Shown here piece by piece: positions 1-12,300 of a stretch of DNA of 64,000 nt. The notes under the pieces were generated by a model that did not search any database, was not told the origin of the DNA, and saw only the letters and a list, made by a program, of their open reading frames with translations. Position numbers and translations under genes: made by a program. Positions within the stretch are counted from its first letter, which is position 1; each line of letters opens with the position of its first letter. Origin of the DNA: Gautieria morchelliformis (lineage: Eukaryota > Basidiomycota > Agaricomycetes > Gomphales > Gomphaceae); assembly GCA_015179125.1 (NCBI GenBank), contig WHVA01000093.1, positions 124,001 through 188,000 of the forward strand. The letters run 5' to 3'.

Positions 1-3000
1 ACCGGAGTGGAGTTGCACGGTGTGTTTGGAGATGCGAGGGAATTACGGTGCCAGTTGTTCTCTTTTATTTTCCTTCTGTGTCATCTTTATTGCTCACCCA
101 AACCCCCCTTGCTCCAGCCCTGGGTAATCTGGCTAAATGGAGGTCCCGTACGTGCCTTTCTTTCGCCCAACCTCCTCCATACACATTCGCGAAATCATAT
201 CACAAAAATCTGAATGCTTTTTTGGCGTTCTTTTCATTAGGGGGCGTCGAGTTTACTTGGATTAACACTCGAAGTACGTCTAACCCCCTCCTTCGCATTC
301 CCCTTCCCCAAAGGGCAGTACCTGTTATTCCTTACTCACCCATGTCATTTCAAACATAGAACGGCCCGATTCACTTTGCGCCTGACTTCTCCGCGATTCC
401 GAACGCCTTCAGCTGGGATAAGGCGGCCGATGTTTTGTGGGTCGATCAGCCTGTTGGTACGTTGGTTTCCGATTAAATCATATTCGGTGTTACGTCAAGC
501 GCTGTTTAAAATTTCTCGTGGGGAGGGACCGTGAAACTGTTATTTCTTCTTTTGAATACTTTTTAAATTTAGTTTTAATCTCAATTTTGAGAGGGAGTGG
601 GAGGTTTAGCATCTGAATAACATAATTTTTCTCTAGGCACAGGTTGGTCAACCTCAGACGCGGACGCGTTCGTGACGGATGAGGATCAAGTTGGAGTTGA
701 TTTCGTGAGTAAGCCCAGCAACTCTCACTCGTTTCTCATTTCCACCTTCATTTCCACCTCACTCTCCGCTTTTCCCTCCCCCACCACTTATCATGCCGGC
801 CCTTTCAGATGGGCTTCCTCTCCAACCTCGTACAGGTCTTCCCCGCGCTGGCAACGCGGCCGTTATACCTCACCGGGGAGAGTTATGCTGGTGCGTCGAT
901 AGCCTTATTCCTCTGGATCCTTCCCATCTCCCTTATGAATTCCCCGAAATTCATCACTCATTCATTTCTACTGAATTTTGTCATTCCGACGCTAACCATG
1001 CGATCAGGCGTATACATCCCCTACATCATGAAAGTACGCCCTGATAAATAAAACATTGTGGCACCTTTCTGACCCTCGTATCTGCTCTCATTTATCTCTG
1101 CTCTACCTTGCTACAATTTTGGATCGCCTCGACGCTCCGAATGACGTCCGCTTACTGTGAATACGGCGTGCTTCCCTGCTGCGACCCTCGTGCGTGCCAT
1201 AGACGTATTTCTCGACACCTCACCCGCCAGTCAAGGTGGCCAAAATCGCGATGGGCGACGGCTCGTATGCGGCGGATGAGACAGTCATATACCCCGCTGT
1301 TGTAGGTGTCACGAGTTCACTTGTCCTCCAGGCGCCTCGCTTGTTTTTCTTAACGCCTCGTCGGTCCAACATCCCAACATGATATGCTGATTCATATTCT
1401 TTGTTCTTATTTTCTTTTTCGTGCAGCCATCAGTCCTAGAAACATACCCTCAGCTTATTGGCTATGATCCTGATGTATTGAAATATTTCCAAGAGCAGTG
1501 CGTCTATTTCCCTCCTTTATTTCCCTTCCTATTCACTCCACCACCCAGAACTCACCTCTGTGGCTTTGACCTCAACCTCACGTACCCGCAAAACGGCATC
1601 CTGCCCACCGTTGTCCCACCGGTGTCCGACATCGTCGGTGCATCATCACAGCGTGGCAGCGGGAGCATGAGCAGAACACAAAGAAACATGCTATTGAAAA
1701 GGACGCTCAGGCACGTCGAGCGTGCTGAGCAGGTGCGAAAGCGCGAAGTGGGGCGACGGACAAAACGGAGCGCTCAAGCGCAAAGACATCGAGAAGTACT
1801 AAAACGCGATCTAACGCTCCGCCCAAACGGGACAATCGACCCGTTTTATGGGTGCGATACGTTTGATGAGATGGTGGACTATGCGCTGAATTTCTCGGCG
1901 CCTTGGGGTGAGTTTTTTGGACCCTAGCCCGTGTTTAGGATATTTGCGCCTCTATTGTTACTAACAGGAATATTGTTGTAGCGGGAAACGACCTAAATGG
2001 CTTCGATGTGCGTTTACCCATCACCCAACCATCCGCCTCTGATCCTAAATACTCACCCGCCCCCACAACCCAGATATATGCATGTTTTTCATATGCCACA
2101 TCCTCCTCAGGTAACTAATTTTTGAGTGATTGACGCAGTTCATCCCAGACGCGCTCGATCCTGAGGCCCTGCCTACGCCCGACTCCGTCGGTGTGTTTTT
2201 AAATGGTACGTCTCTAATCACGACGCAGTGTGCCACATATATCTACCGTACACTCATCCCCCCTCCCCACAAAGATCCCCGCGTAGTGTCGGCCATACAT
2301 GCGCCCACGAGCAAGAACTGGACGTGGGTATTCACGCTGGAACACGGGTATCCGTTTGGAGGGGGGTTCAATGATGGTATGTCTCTTCTTCTTGGGGGTT
2401 TGCATTTGGTTATTCTAATCAACTTCGGGGTGCTTTTGGTGGAATAGATCCTAGTGCGTGGATTTCATCTTTGTAAGGGCTGGCTTACCGATGACATGGT
2501 GTTATTTTCGTCCAGGCGAAGTGTGAGTCGATCGTCTTTCACGCAATTCACATTGCTCAGCTTTACCCACGTTCGGCTGTGGCCACAGCCCCATGAACTT
2601 CTTCTCCCAACTCGCCAGCAATTTATCGTCGCATGACATCCCATGGGTATTTATGTCGGGGAATGCTGATGGGTTGTTGCCCCATTTTGGGACAGAAGGT
2701 ACGAGTGCAGATCGCTTCACTTGCCTGCTTTTCTCGCTGCTCTTCGACCACTGTTGTTGTCCCCTTCATCATGGCCCCTCCTTCCCTTTCCCCATGCTCT
2801 TACCTTCGGTCCCTATCGTATAATATAACCTAGAAACTGCATCGCCCTGACCCCTCATCCAGTTGTAATCCAGAATACAACATTCGGCGGGATCCAGGGC
2901 TTCACACAGCGCCCATCCACGCCGTTCTATGATTCGCAGGGCAACTTCGCGGGCAAAGTGCACCAAGAACGCAATCTCACATTCGCCCTGTTCGCCGAGG

Positions 3001-3368
3001 CAGGGCATACTATTCCTGCAGAGCGACCTGACGCTGTAAGTATAATTTGCCCTCTTCTCTAAACACAGACACCTCACCACCCCTGGTTCCAGTCCCTCAC
3101 ATTCTTCAAAGAATTCATCCTCGGCTGCAACCCTCTCGGAACCGTCCTACCCGATGGAACCACCATCGGCGGCACGAACGCGACACTCGCACAGAGCATC
3201 CTACCAGCGTACCGTGACCCGATATTCTTCGGTTCGGGGACAATAGCGGGGTCAACGGTGGCTCCCGCGGCGACTGTGGCGGCATGGGAGGCCTTTGTGG
3301 CAACTGCGGATTTGAGCGGAGTGTCTGCTCCTACTCCGACTGGTATTGCTGCGGGAAAGAATCCGTGA
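1..3368 (+). CDS. Serine carboxypeptidase, peptidase family S10 (5' partial)
   Basis: Secreted or vacuolar enzyme that removes C-terminal residues from peptides. All three catalytic positions of the S10 family are visible: the serine in TGESYAG (about 880-900), the aspartate in SGNADG (about 2658-2675) and the histidine in EAGHTIP (about 2998-3018). The substrate-binding signature WLNGGPGASSLLG appears once the intron at about 151-239 is removed, and WVDQPVGTGWS follows near 440-650. More than ten short GT-AG introns break the gene. The reading stays open through each junction I could check, so it looks functional. The C-terminus ends AAGKNP with a TGA at 3366-3368, after a serine/threonine/alanine-rich tail. 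The start and any signal peptide lie left of the window. The family call is firm; some exon borders in the middle (about 1080-1500) are approximate. Confidence 0.88.
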
Positions 3369-3870
3369 ATGGGGGTGGCTTAGGGTTTGAAGGGGGAGGG
3401 CTGAGTGCTTTTGGACCGTTTTTTTCTTCGGAGGGGGTGCGTTAGGAATTGGGATAGACATAGCTGTAGCGCTGGGTTCGTTCAGGGCGTACTGGGGGTT
3501 GTAGGGATTTTGGTGGCCGTATCATGGTGATTCTGGTGACATCTGGAGCATAAAGGACCACACTCACCTGTAACGTGAGAATGAGGTTCGTGAGCATGAT
3601 GGTATATCATTGGAGATGACAAGGTCGGGTTTATATCAGCTGAGATCTGGTATGTCACTGAGAAAAAAAAAAATCTTTTTCTTCCAAGTTATTGTCTTTG
3701 GGGGCGGGCCCTATGTAAGACGGTAGCTACAAATACCGGGTCAACATGTATGTCCATCAGAACCTTTCGTTATCTATCTCTACTTGCGCTCATAGGGCGA
3801 TGCCCTGAGCGAGTCCGTGCCTACTTTATGTGGGGCGCATGGTGTACTTTGAGTCTTTGCGCCTTCCGCG
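3369..3870. other. Intergenic, no gene seen
   Basis: 3' flank of the carboxypeptidase. A short A-run lies near 3663-3675. No conserved reading frame was recognised. Confidence 0.5.
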
Positions 3871-4275
3871 TCAGCGAGGTCTAGCTAGCTCCCTGCGCGT
3901 CATCTCGTTTAGCTGCCTTGCATTTGCGGCAGCGTAAGGTCTCCGTGTGTCCGTTCGAATCTGCGTGTGGTGCTGATGTACTTGAACAAATGTGTCATCG
4001 CCTTCGGTCTCCCAAGCAGCGTCCTCGCTGACTTTGCCCCTCTGCGCAACTTCCTTTCTAGCTCCCTCCTCTGTGCGGCGTACCCGGGCACTGAACAAGA
4101 AGTGGTGGACCGTTTTCCCTCGGCTCGGTTGCAAGTCGGGCACATCGGCGTGTCCACTGTTCCAACCCTATGCAGGTGCTTCAAGTTGTTGAGTCCGACG
4201 TGTCCAGCTCAGAACCAGTCTCCACCCCTTGCTCGGCAAGGGCTCCGAGTGCAACTCAGATTTCCTTTACAGTAA
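3871..4275 (-). mobile_element. LINE (non-LTR retrotransposon) C-terminal fragment
   Basis: On the minus strand the translation carries HRVGTVDTPMCPTC, then in another frame TVHHFLF, then a basic RR-rich tail. This matches the zinc-binding histidine/cysteine motif (C..C, then H....C) that follows the reverse transcriptase in fungal Tad-like LINEs. The motif is split over two overlapping frames (about 4184-3909 and 4143-3871), so there is a frameshift between the CPTC half and the VHHF half. The cysteine usually found after VHHFL is replaced by serine. No reverse transcriptase core or endonuclease is present, so this is a 5'-truncated dead copy. Confidence 0.6.
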
Positions 4276-4580
4276 TATTATTTACATGATGTGAGGAATG
4301 GTAACGTAACACTAAAATATTATAATCCTGTGTGCTAATGATTGCGTTAGGGCCAGTTTAATAGCTCAGCTGTCAACCCTTTATATATGTAGGCACGATA
4401 TGGCTTCTGTAAACGCGCTGCAGTCAAAATTAACTGCTTTTTTTATGCAAAAAAGTTGCGAAATGTATGTCTGCGAGAACGCGTGTTCTCCGCGTCACGT
4501 CATATGTGCCTCCCCTTCACAAACCCTTAATGATGTCTGCCGCCTGGGGAAACGAATGAGTAAGCTTTGCTCTCCTCCGA

Positions 4581-7174
4581 CTAATGAGGTGCAGATACCT
4601 TTTCACCGATGGCGTACGCAAGGGTTTGTATATTGGAGGAGATTTCCTACAAGCCGAAGCCGTTTAGTCGGTTAACCCCCAAACTACTTCTCTTTCAATT
4701 GTGTACGCACCAGGGGGATGATAGAACAATCGACCTAACAAAGAATCGAACGCAATAAGCGAAGCAATTGAATCACGGTCAGTGAGCAACGTACCACCCT
4801 GAGGTTAGTTGTACCGTATACAAGCAAGTTACTGTCTACGACACCGCCATCTTCAAGAGGAAGCATCGAAGCACTGCCAACAGGATGGTGAACGGTACCA
4901 AGTGTGTCTCGCACGTAGGAGTGAAGCGTGTCCTCATCATTGAGTTGGTCGTCATCCAACTTTGGCGTTGCCGGCCCTATGACCAATCCCGAGATAGGTT
5001 TGGTCTTATACAGACGCATGGTGAATGATACAAGCTTGGCGAGAACATCGAGGTCCGTTGGGTTGGACAAGTAGTTCTGCTGGATTGAAGGTGGTTCCGT
5101 GGGATCCTTAGAAGCGATGTGAACAGTACCGCGCGAGATTGGGTGTGTGTAGGCGCAAAGCAAAGTCATATAACGTTTATTGGGATCACTTGTTAAACCA
5201 GGAATAGGGAAATGGCCGTTCATGTACAGCAGTCTGATGTTATGCGACAGGTCGTGAGCGATAGGGAGGAGATCCACGCTCAATGATACTCACTGTCCCA
5301 TTGAGTGTTCGGGATTATCAATCCATCGACGCATGATATCGTACTGCTTTTCGATACCCCGCTTCACAGTCGGATGAGTGCTAGCAAAAATTTCCGGCGT
5401 GATGGCCATGCTCGCTTGCGATACCCATCGCTGCACATCACTTTCATTCCCAAATGCCTTTGCAGGAAGGAAGGCAAGTAAGGAGCCAGGTGAGCTCGCA
5501 AATATCCCTTTCTGCTGATTACTGTATTGTTCCCGTCAAGAACGCATACGCGATAAAGAGCAATCGATGTGGACTCACTAAAGGTCCTGGTGTTTCTTCA
5601 ATTGCACCGGGTCATTGAGGATTTCCAAAGATTCAACGTTCTTATCAACTTCTACGATGGTGGGAACGTTCGCGTGGTCCTCTGAAAAGTAAATTTAGCA
5701 AGCAAAGCTAGGTATGAACCAGGAATACATACGAAGGTTCTCGCCTACTCCCGGGAGATCGATCACGGTGTCTATGCCGGTGGCGTCGAGGATCCTTCTA
5801 TCTCCTATGCCTGATAATTCCAGGAGCTGGGGGGTCTGAAGGGAACCTTGCGTCGATATAACCTCAGTGCATTGTACAGCTCACTGAGGAAGTCATCTAC
5901 CAGCGGATAAAATCACTTCCTTGGCGGCATGAATCGTAAATGTAGAGCCGTCCTTGATTATATCCACGCCAGTGGCACATTTCAAGCCACCATCCACTTC
6001 CTTTAAGTGAATCTTTAAAAATGGGAGTATTTGAACATGGCCCAACTTTGAGAGGAATCCGAGGCAACATACTTTAGTTGCATACGCCTCAGTGAGAACC
6101 AGGAAGTTGGGCCGCTGTGCGTTGGGAGCATAGAAAGCCGACGCCGAGTACGACCGTGTGGCAGTCTTTGTGTCAACACATGTCGGACATAAAATTGAGC
6201 CGACTGTGTTGCCACCACTCTATAATTATTTATGACGGTAGCTTACTATCAGTTAAACGTCGAATATTTGAGACTATACGCACGTTGTCGAGGTTTCGCT
6301 GTACACCGAATGACTCTAGAGAGTCAAGAGTTTTAGCGTGAACCTCTGTAAGATGTGTCATTGGAAAAGACTTTGTGATCGGTCCTATACATGCTAGGTG
6401 AGAATATTCTTTGGAATAAAAATTCTCTGATACCATCTGTGCCATGCAAACTGGAGTCTGGAGAAACGGCGAGCAACTTTGCCTCCACGGGTGACAGGAC
6501 TGGCGCTTCCAAACGCTCGCTCTGTACCAGAGCAAAAACCAGTCCAATCGTGAATATGTGTAGTATGACAGCAACAAACCCGTTTCATATACTCGAGCAA
6601 CGACTTCCAGTTCCATCCAGGGTTGCCTAATTCTTCAAACGAATCTAATTCATCCTTGGATGGTCTCACGAACGCCAATATATTGAGCTGGATGAATGAG
6701 AAGATTGGTGAGGAGTTGGAGCTTGAGGCAATGAAATTGATAGGAAATAGGCACCAGTGAAGACCCTCCAAGACCCTTCCCCCGTGATTGGAAGACCTTC
6801 CGGTCATTGACATACTTTTGCGGAACGGTAGTAAACCTCCAGTCATACTTTGGATTAAAAATATTATGCCCCGCCATACCTAAGCGAAGCACATATGTAA
6901 GTGTTACAAGACACAAAATGGGCGAATCAAAGTCTACCAGGAAGGTTGACGGTGGGATCTGTTTCATGGTATTCACCGGCTTCGATGACTCCAACCACAC
7001 AATCAGGATTCTCAGTCAAGCTGCATGAGTGTCCGCAAACGAAGTGAGTAGGAGACTAGTGCAAGAAATTAGGTCTTCGCACCGAGCGGCCACTACTAGT
7101 CCTGACGTTCCTCCGCCGACAACGAGATAGTCAAGCTTTGATGCCAGAAATTCGTCAACAGAGACAACAGGCAT
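4581..7174 (-). CDS. GMC family FAD-dependent oxidoreductase (AA3-like)
   Basis: Flavoenzyme that oxidises alcohols or sugars; the substrate cannot be told from sequence. I count 14 exons with introns near 50-60 bases, all phases consistent, giving about 607 residues, a normal length. The ATG at 7174 starts MPVVSVDEFLASKLDYLVV, followed by the FAD-binding GGGTSG. Later come GKGLGGSS (first GMC signature), RSYSASAFYAPNAQRPN, GSLQTPQLLELSGIG (second signature) and DLPGVGENLQDH. The C-terminal domain has TVHHPVGSASM with the first catalytic histidine. The last two exons, 8 and 21 residues, give VDCSIIPL and EISSNIQTLAYAIGEK and end at a TAG at 4581-4583. The second catalytic position, usually His in aryl-alcohol and glucose oxidases, is Asn here (SSN). 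No signal peptide is evident, so an intracellular location is possible. Confidence 0.87.
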
Positions 7175-8369
7175 GGTAGTGTTCACCGGACGTTACAGGT
7201 GACTAACTCAGAGTCTGTTTGAGGCCGGTTTTTATGTAACCCAACGCGGGCTTCTTACTAAATCAAGCCAAGGGAAGTCTCGGTCGAGGATTATGGCCCT
7301 GCAGTGACGCACCTGTTTCAAGGGCTGCCGTAATACTACGGTAACCGTCTCGCTTCCCAACAGGATGCAATTCGGGGTTCCTCAGCTGCTGTGTTGTTCG
7401 TTGGGTAGAATAATGGCCGAGTATCCCGTCTATAGAAGACGGGACGGGACGAAGCCGTTGCTTATGGGCCGGCGTTGATCGGCGTTCGTTGTCAGCTCGG
7501 AGGTCCGGCCCTGGATCCAGAGAGCCGGGGCCGGGACCGAAAGAACGGGTCTGCATTCAGAAGTATCCGTGGGCACGTGATTATGTAAACCAAGTGCCGC
7601 CCTCAAACCGAGCAACAAGAAAAGAAACAGGAAAAATAATACGAACCAGAAAACCGATGCTTTTAGTGAGTATTCAATGATCCTAACCCATTTACTCATC
7701 TCTACCAATGCATTGGGCTCTGCAGCCCTAGTAACCCACAGGCCGGGTCTAAAGCCGGGACGGGACTTTGACATATATCATGATCGGTTCAAGTCCTGAA
7801 ACCGAGGGAGCCGGGACTGAACCTGGAAAACACTATGTCCAGATGGAGTACCAACTAATTGACCCAACCGAACGCCCGTCTGCAGTCGCCTCAACCCCAA
7901 CCGAGCAACACACCACCCCAAACGGAGGTTGGGGTTGAAGCGATTGTTCCGACTAAAGTGGCCCTCGGCCGATCTCAGACCTGCGCAGTCCCGTCGTCCA
8001 GCTGTACAGTTTTATTTTATTGTTTCTGATGGTTTTGCCATTGAGTCCAACAGCGCGGGATATGATATGTGCTCAGCATCGTCGACGGTGGTGAAGCATT
8101 TGCTTTCCCTGTTTCCCTGGCGTACAAAGACAGTGATTAGTCGATTGGGTACAAAGAGGACCGACCACGCTAAAGCCTCCGAGTCGTTCGATTAAAGCCA
8201 CCCTGGCTAACCACCCTGGTTAACCCAGACTCTAATCTAACCCTACCCTAGCCTGCCAACCGTTGCTACTTCATTTTGATGCCGCTGACTGCCGTATTCC
8301 CTTGTGACCGCAGCTCCGGGCTTATCTAGCCGGGTTGTAACAATCGACTGGTCACTGGAGGACATACGC
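7175..8369. other. Intergenic with decayed GCCGGGAC-rich repeat
   Basis: Upstream region of the GMC gene. Between about 7430 and 7830 there are scattered GCCGGGAC, GGGACGGGAC and GGGCCGG motifs in both orientations. Clusters of this kind are typical of subterminal parts of hAT-type elements, but no transposase is present. No gene recognised. Confidence 0.35.
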
Positions 8370-8467
8370 TCCGCTGCGCGAGACAGTCTCTCAGAGACTC
8401 GGGGAGACCCGTGCGCAGTTTCAGCCGAGTCTCCGGGAGTCTCCGGGAGACAGTCTCGCGCAGCGGA
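8370..8467. repeat. 98-bp GC-rich imperfect palindrome
   Basis: The left arm begins TCCGCTGCGCGAGACAGTCT and the right arm ends with its near-complement, AGACAGTCTCGCGCAGCGGA. The interior contains further GAGACTC/GAGTCTC mirror units (GAGTCTCCGGGAGTCTCCGG). The whole stretch can fold on itself as a strong hairpin. It could be a tiny MITE or a structured regulatory element; no target duplication was identified. Confidence 0.6.
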
Positions 8468-9107
8468 CCCGATTCTCTGGGTCACCGTTTCCGGGGAAAA
8501 CGCTCGGTTTGCGTGATGTGGTTCGTTCTGCTGCCGTTTTGCCTACGGTACTCGATCGTTGATGCAGGCTAATAGCAGGCGTAGGGGCGAAAATCGGAAA
8601 ATAACCTAAATGCTAGCATGAGCTGCGGAACTATTTACAGACATTTCTTGTTCAAATTGAGCGGGGGTTCCACACGTGCAGCGCGCCAGTGCTCCACGAT
8701 ACATACGTTAATAATAAAAATCACAATGGTAGAGGAAGGAAAGCAGAGACAAATGGATCCTACAAGTGGTATTGCGTCAGCAACGGCAACGCGTCGAGTA
8801 GCGCGGAGCCCGTAGTACGTCCGAATCACGGGAAATTCTTCCTAAGTAATTATAAGGATGGGTTCACCGGTCTATACGTGGAGTGGGGGGAGAGGGACGA
8901 CCATTGTCTGATTGATATAATCCGAGGGGAGAAGTCAATAAGCGGACACTTTAGCGTCAGTCGATCGAGTCGCCAATTAATCCCTGTCTGACTAATATAT
9001 CCTTTGAAATTAAATTGAACTAGTAGGAGGATGGATAGCCCCCTAGGCACATCGAACAGAGCAGCATCATTCACTCACAGCGCAACGTTGCCGGTCTTCT
9101 AGAGTAT
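8468..9107. other. Upstream spacer of the NLR-like gene
   Basis: No conserved coding sequence was recognised. Short open stretches near 8618-8991 show no known motif. Confidence 0.4.
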
Positions 9108-9168
9108 TCACCGAATAAAAGATAAGAACAAATCCAAGGAATACAGGGAAATATTAGCTTAGTGATTA
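9108..9168 (+). repeat. 61-bp dispersed repeat, copy 1
   Basis: Begins TCACCGAATAAAAGATAAG and ends TTAGCTTAGTGATTA. A second copy of the same length and orientation lies at 36055-36115, with about six mismatches by eye. It sits 160 bases upstream of the NLR-like start codon. Confidence 0.7.
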
Positions 9169-9327
9169 TTTAGAACTTTGCGAGTTTAGGATTTTAGGAA
9201 AGGGTCTACGAGTTAGGTCGACCCGGCGCTCAGTCACGGTGCCTTACCGTTTGTCAAGCTTCAAGTCTTCTCATTCCCACGTTCTCACCGCAGTTACCTC
9301 GCACTGCCTCCTTCGACGCATACTACT

Positions 9328-12300
9328 ATGACCTCTAACTCCTCCATGGACCATAACGAGCAGATCGCCAAAGCTTCCCCTTCATCCAGGCATGACTCCG
9401 AAACACCGTCGATCGTAAACCCGTCTTTGATATCCTCAGAAGTAAGCAAAGTTTATTCCAGGACGCTAGACAATCAAGGGGACTGACTATCTGACGAATC
9501 TTCATGACTATGTCGTATCCCAGTCTACTTCTGGTCTTGCTGCAGCGAGACCGGGCATCGAATCTACCCCGATGACGCGAACCGACGAGCATCGAGGTGC
9601 CGGGCTCAGGTTACTTTCACTCGGTAATGTTTTCATGCTCGTTATATGACACCTTCTGACTCCCTCAGCAGATGGCGGCGGCATCCGTGGCTTGTCCGAA
9701 CTTATCATACTACAAGAAATCATGCAAAGAATCCAGCGCCTAGAAGGGCGACCCACGGCACCCCTTCCATGCGAATATTTCGACTTAATCTGCGGTACAA
9801 GTACAGGCGGGTAAGTTACTTCCTCATAGGTCATCGTCGCTCTCTAATACGTTTCACGCAGGCTCATAGCGCTCATGCTAGGTCGCCTCCGCCTGTCCGT
9901 AGATAAAGCGATCAAAGCCTATGGCACATTCGCCTCAAAAGTGTTCTCGGATAAGAAACCATTTTGGAAGGATGGAATGTTCAAGGCTAGCAATCTGGAG
10001 AAAGCTATCCAGGCAATCATCCAGGAATCGATTGGTGACCCTAACGCTCGCATGTTCGATCCAAGACAAAGCAGCGAAGTGTGCAAAACGTAGGTTCACG
10101 TTGACGCTTCTTCTTGACTTGGTACATAGCTGACCGTAGCCCAGTTTTGTCTGCGCGATGCCCGCAAATAATATAAGCACACCCCGCCTCTTTCGTACAT
10201 ACAGCGCAGACCAACACGAATCATTCGACTGTGCTATATGGGAGGCCGCTCGTGCCACGTCTGCCGCTCCAACTTTTTTCAAACGGATTTTCATCGGCGA
10301 TCCACCTATGCGTGAACCCTTCATCGATGCCGGTCTGGGTTGCAACAATCCTATCAAGCAAATCCTCAATGAAGCAGAACACATATTTCCGCACCAACAT
10401 ATTGCTTGCGTCATCAGTATTGGCACTGGACATGTGACCACTGCTGGCCTTCCAGCACCTGGTCTGTTTAACAATGTCATACCACTGAGTGTAGCTGAGG
10501 TATTGAAGAAAATCGCAACAGAATGTGAGGTGACAGCAGAGGAAACTGAGCGGCGTTTCAGATCTCTAGCGAACATTTACTTTCGGTTCAATGTGGAGCA
10601 AGGAATGCAGAGTGTAACATTGGCACAGTGGGAAAGGTTACCTGAGGTGACAACACACACATTACAGCATCTTCGGCGGGCAAAAGTAAATGAGATGGTA
10701 ACAGCTGCTGTCATTGCTCTCAGGGAGTGCCGGGAAGTGATAGCTGCCGCACGCCTCAGTGCGTACAACTTGGGTTGCCTGACAACTGATGACATATGTT
10801 TTATCATAGACACCATAGGCCCAGACACTGCCAGCCAGCCATTGGGAAAACATGGAGCTCACCATAAGGCTTGTCCCCCACCAACAAGCAGATTTACTGG
10901 AAGAGTTGATATCCTTTTGCAACTTGAGGGATACTTCTTTCCAGACCAGACATCCACTATTAAGGAGGAACAGCGCATCTTTGTATTGTATGGGCTTGGT
11001 GGGGCAGGAAAAACCCAGATTGCATTGGCCTTCATTGAAAAGTTTTATCAACGGTGGGGAAGTTTACCTGGGTCTGTTAGGTTTGGACTGACTTGTTTTA
11101 TGTTTAGTTTTTGGAGAGTCTGTTATGTTGATGCAAGTAGTGTGACCACTATGGAGTCTGGCCTTGAAGACATTGCTCGGGAAGAGGGAATTGGTGAGAC
11201 AGTTAAAGATGCTCTTCTCTGGCTTTCTGGCCAACACCAGAGGTGGTTGCTCTTCCTGGACAATGCTGACGATCATGACATAAACCTTCGAAAGTACTTC
11301 CCACAGTGCAGGCATGGAAACATCATTGTGACAAGCCGCAATGTGGAGTGTCGTGTGCATGCACCCAGCGCCAACTGTCATGTGTCAAGCATGAACACTG
11401 AGGAAGCTACTCATTTGCTCCTTGTGTCCTCTACAGTCACAGCTTCTGCAAAGAATCTTAGCTTGGCATCTTTGATTGTCAAAGAACTTGGTTATCTTCC
11501 CCTGGCCATTATACAAGCAGGTGCTTATATCTCAAAGGGATGCAGCTTAGATGAATACCTGAAGATTTTCCAGAAGGATCGGGCTCAACTGATGAGCAAG
11601 AACCCAGTACAAACAGTAGATGATTATCCATGGGCAGTGTATGCGACATGGGAAATTAGCTTTAAAAAGCTAAGTCCTATAGCAGCTACCCTGCTACACC
11701 TGTGTGCATTTCTACATTATAGGGGGATTTCCAAAGGCATCTTTGAAAATGCTTTTCTCATGCATAGGGATGGACCAGTTGATGCTGCAAAACAATTTCT
11801 GCATAATTTTCAAGCCACAGATGGTGGCTGGAGTCACTTTCGATTTCAGGAGATCATTTATGAACTAGCTTCATACTCACTGATCAGTACTGATGAAGAA
11901 GACACCACATTTTTCTTCCACCCACTAGTACATGCCTGTGCTCGAGATAACCTAGATGTGGTAGAGCAGGAAAATACCCACAGGTGCACAATGCAGATAC
12001 TAGCACTATCTATCCCATATGGAGACAGGGTGGAGGACTATACCTTCAGGAGATCACTTCTGCCTCATATTAATGAGCTACATATGAAAGCTTCAGATGC
12101 AGACATGGTACAAAAATTTGCAAGAGTATTCCATGAAGCAGGGCGATGGAAGGATGCTGGAGAGCTGGAGGGTCAAGTGATGGAGGCAAGGAAGAGGCTC
12201 CTTGGTGAGGAGCATCCTAACACTCTGATTGCCATGGGAAACCTTGCCTCATTCTATGGGAATTTGGGCCGGTGGAATGATGCTGAAGAGCTGGAGGTTC

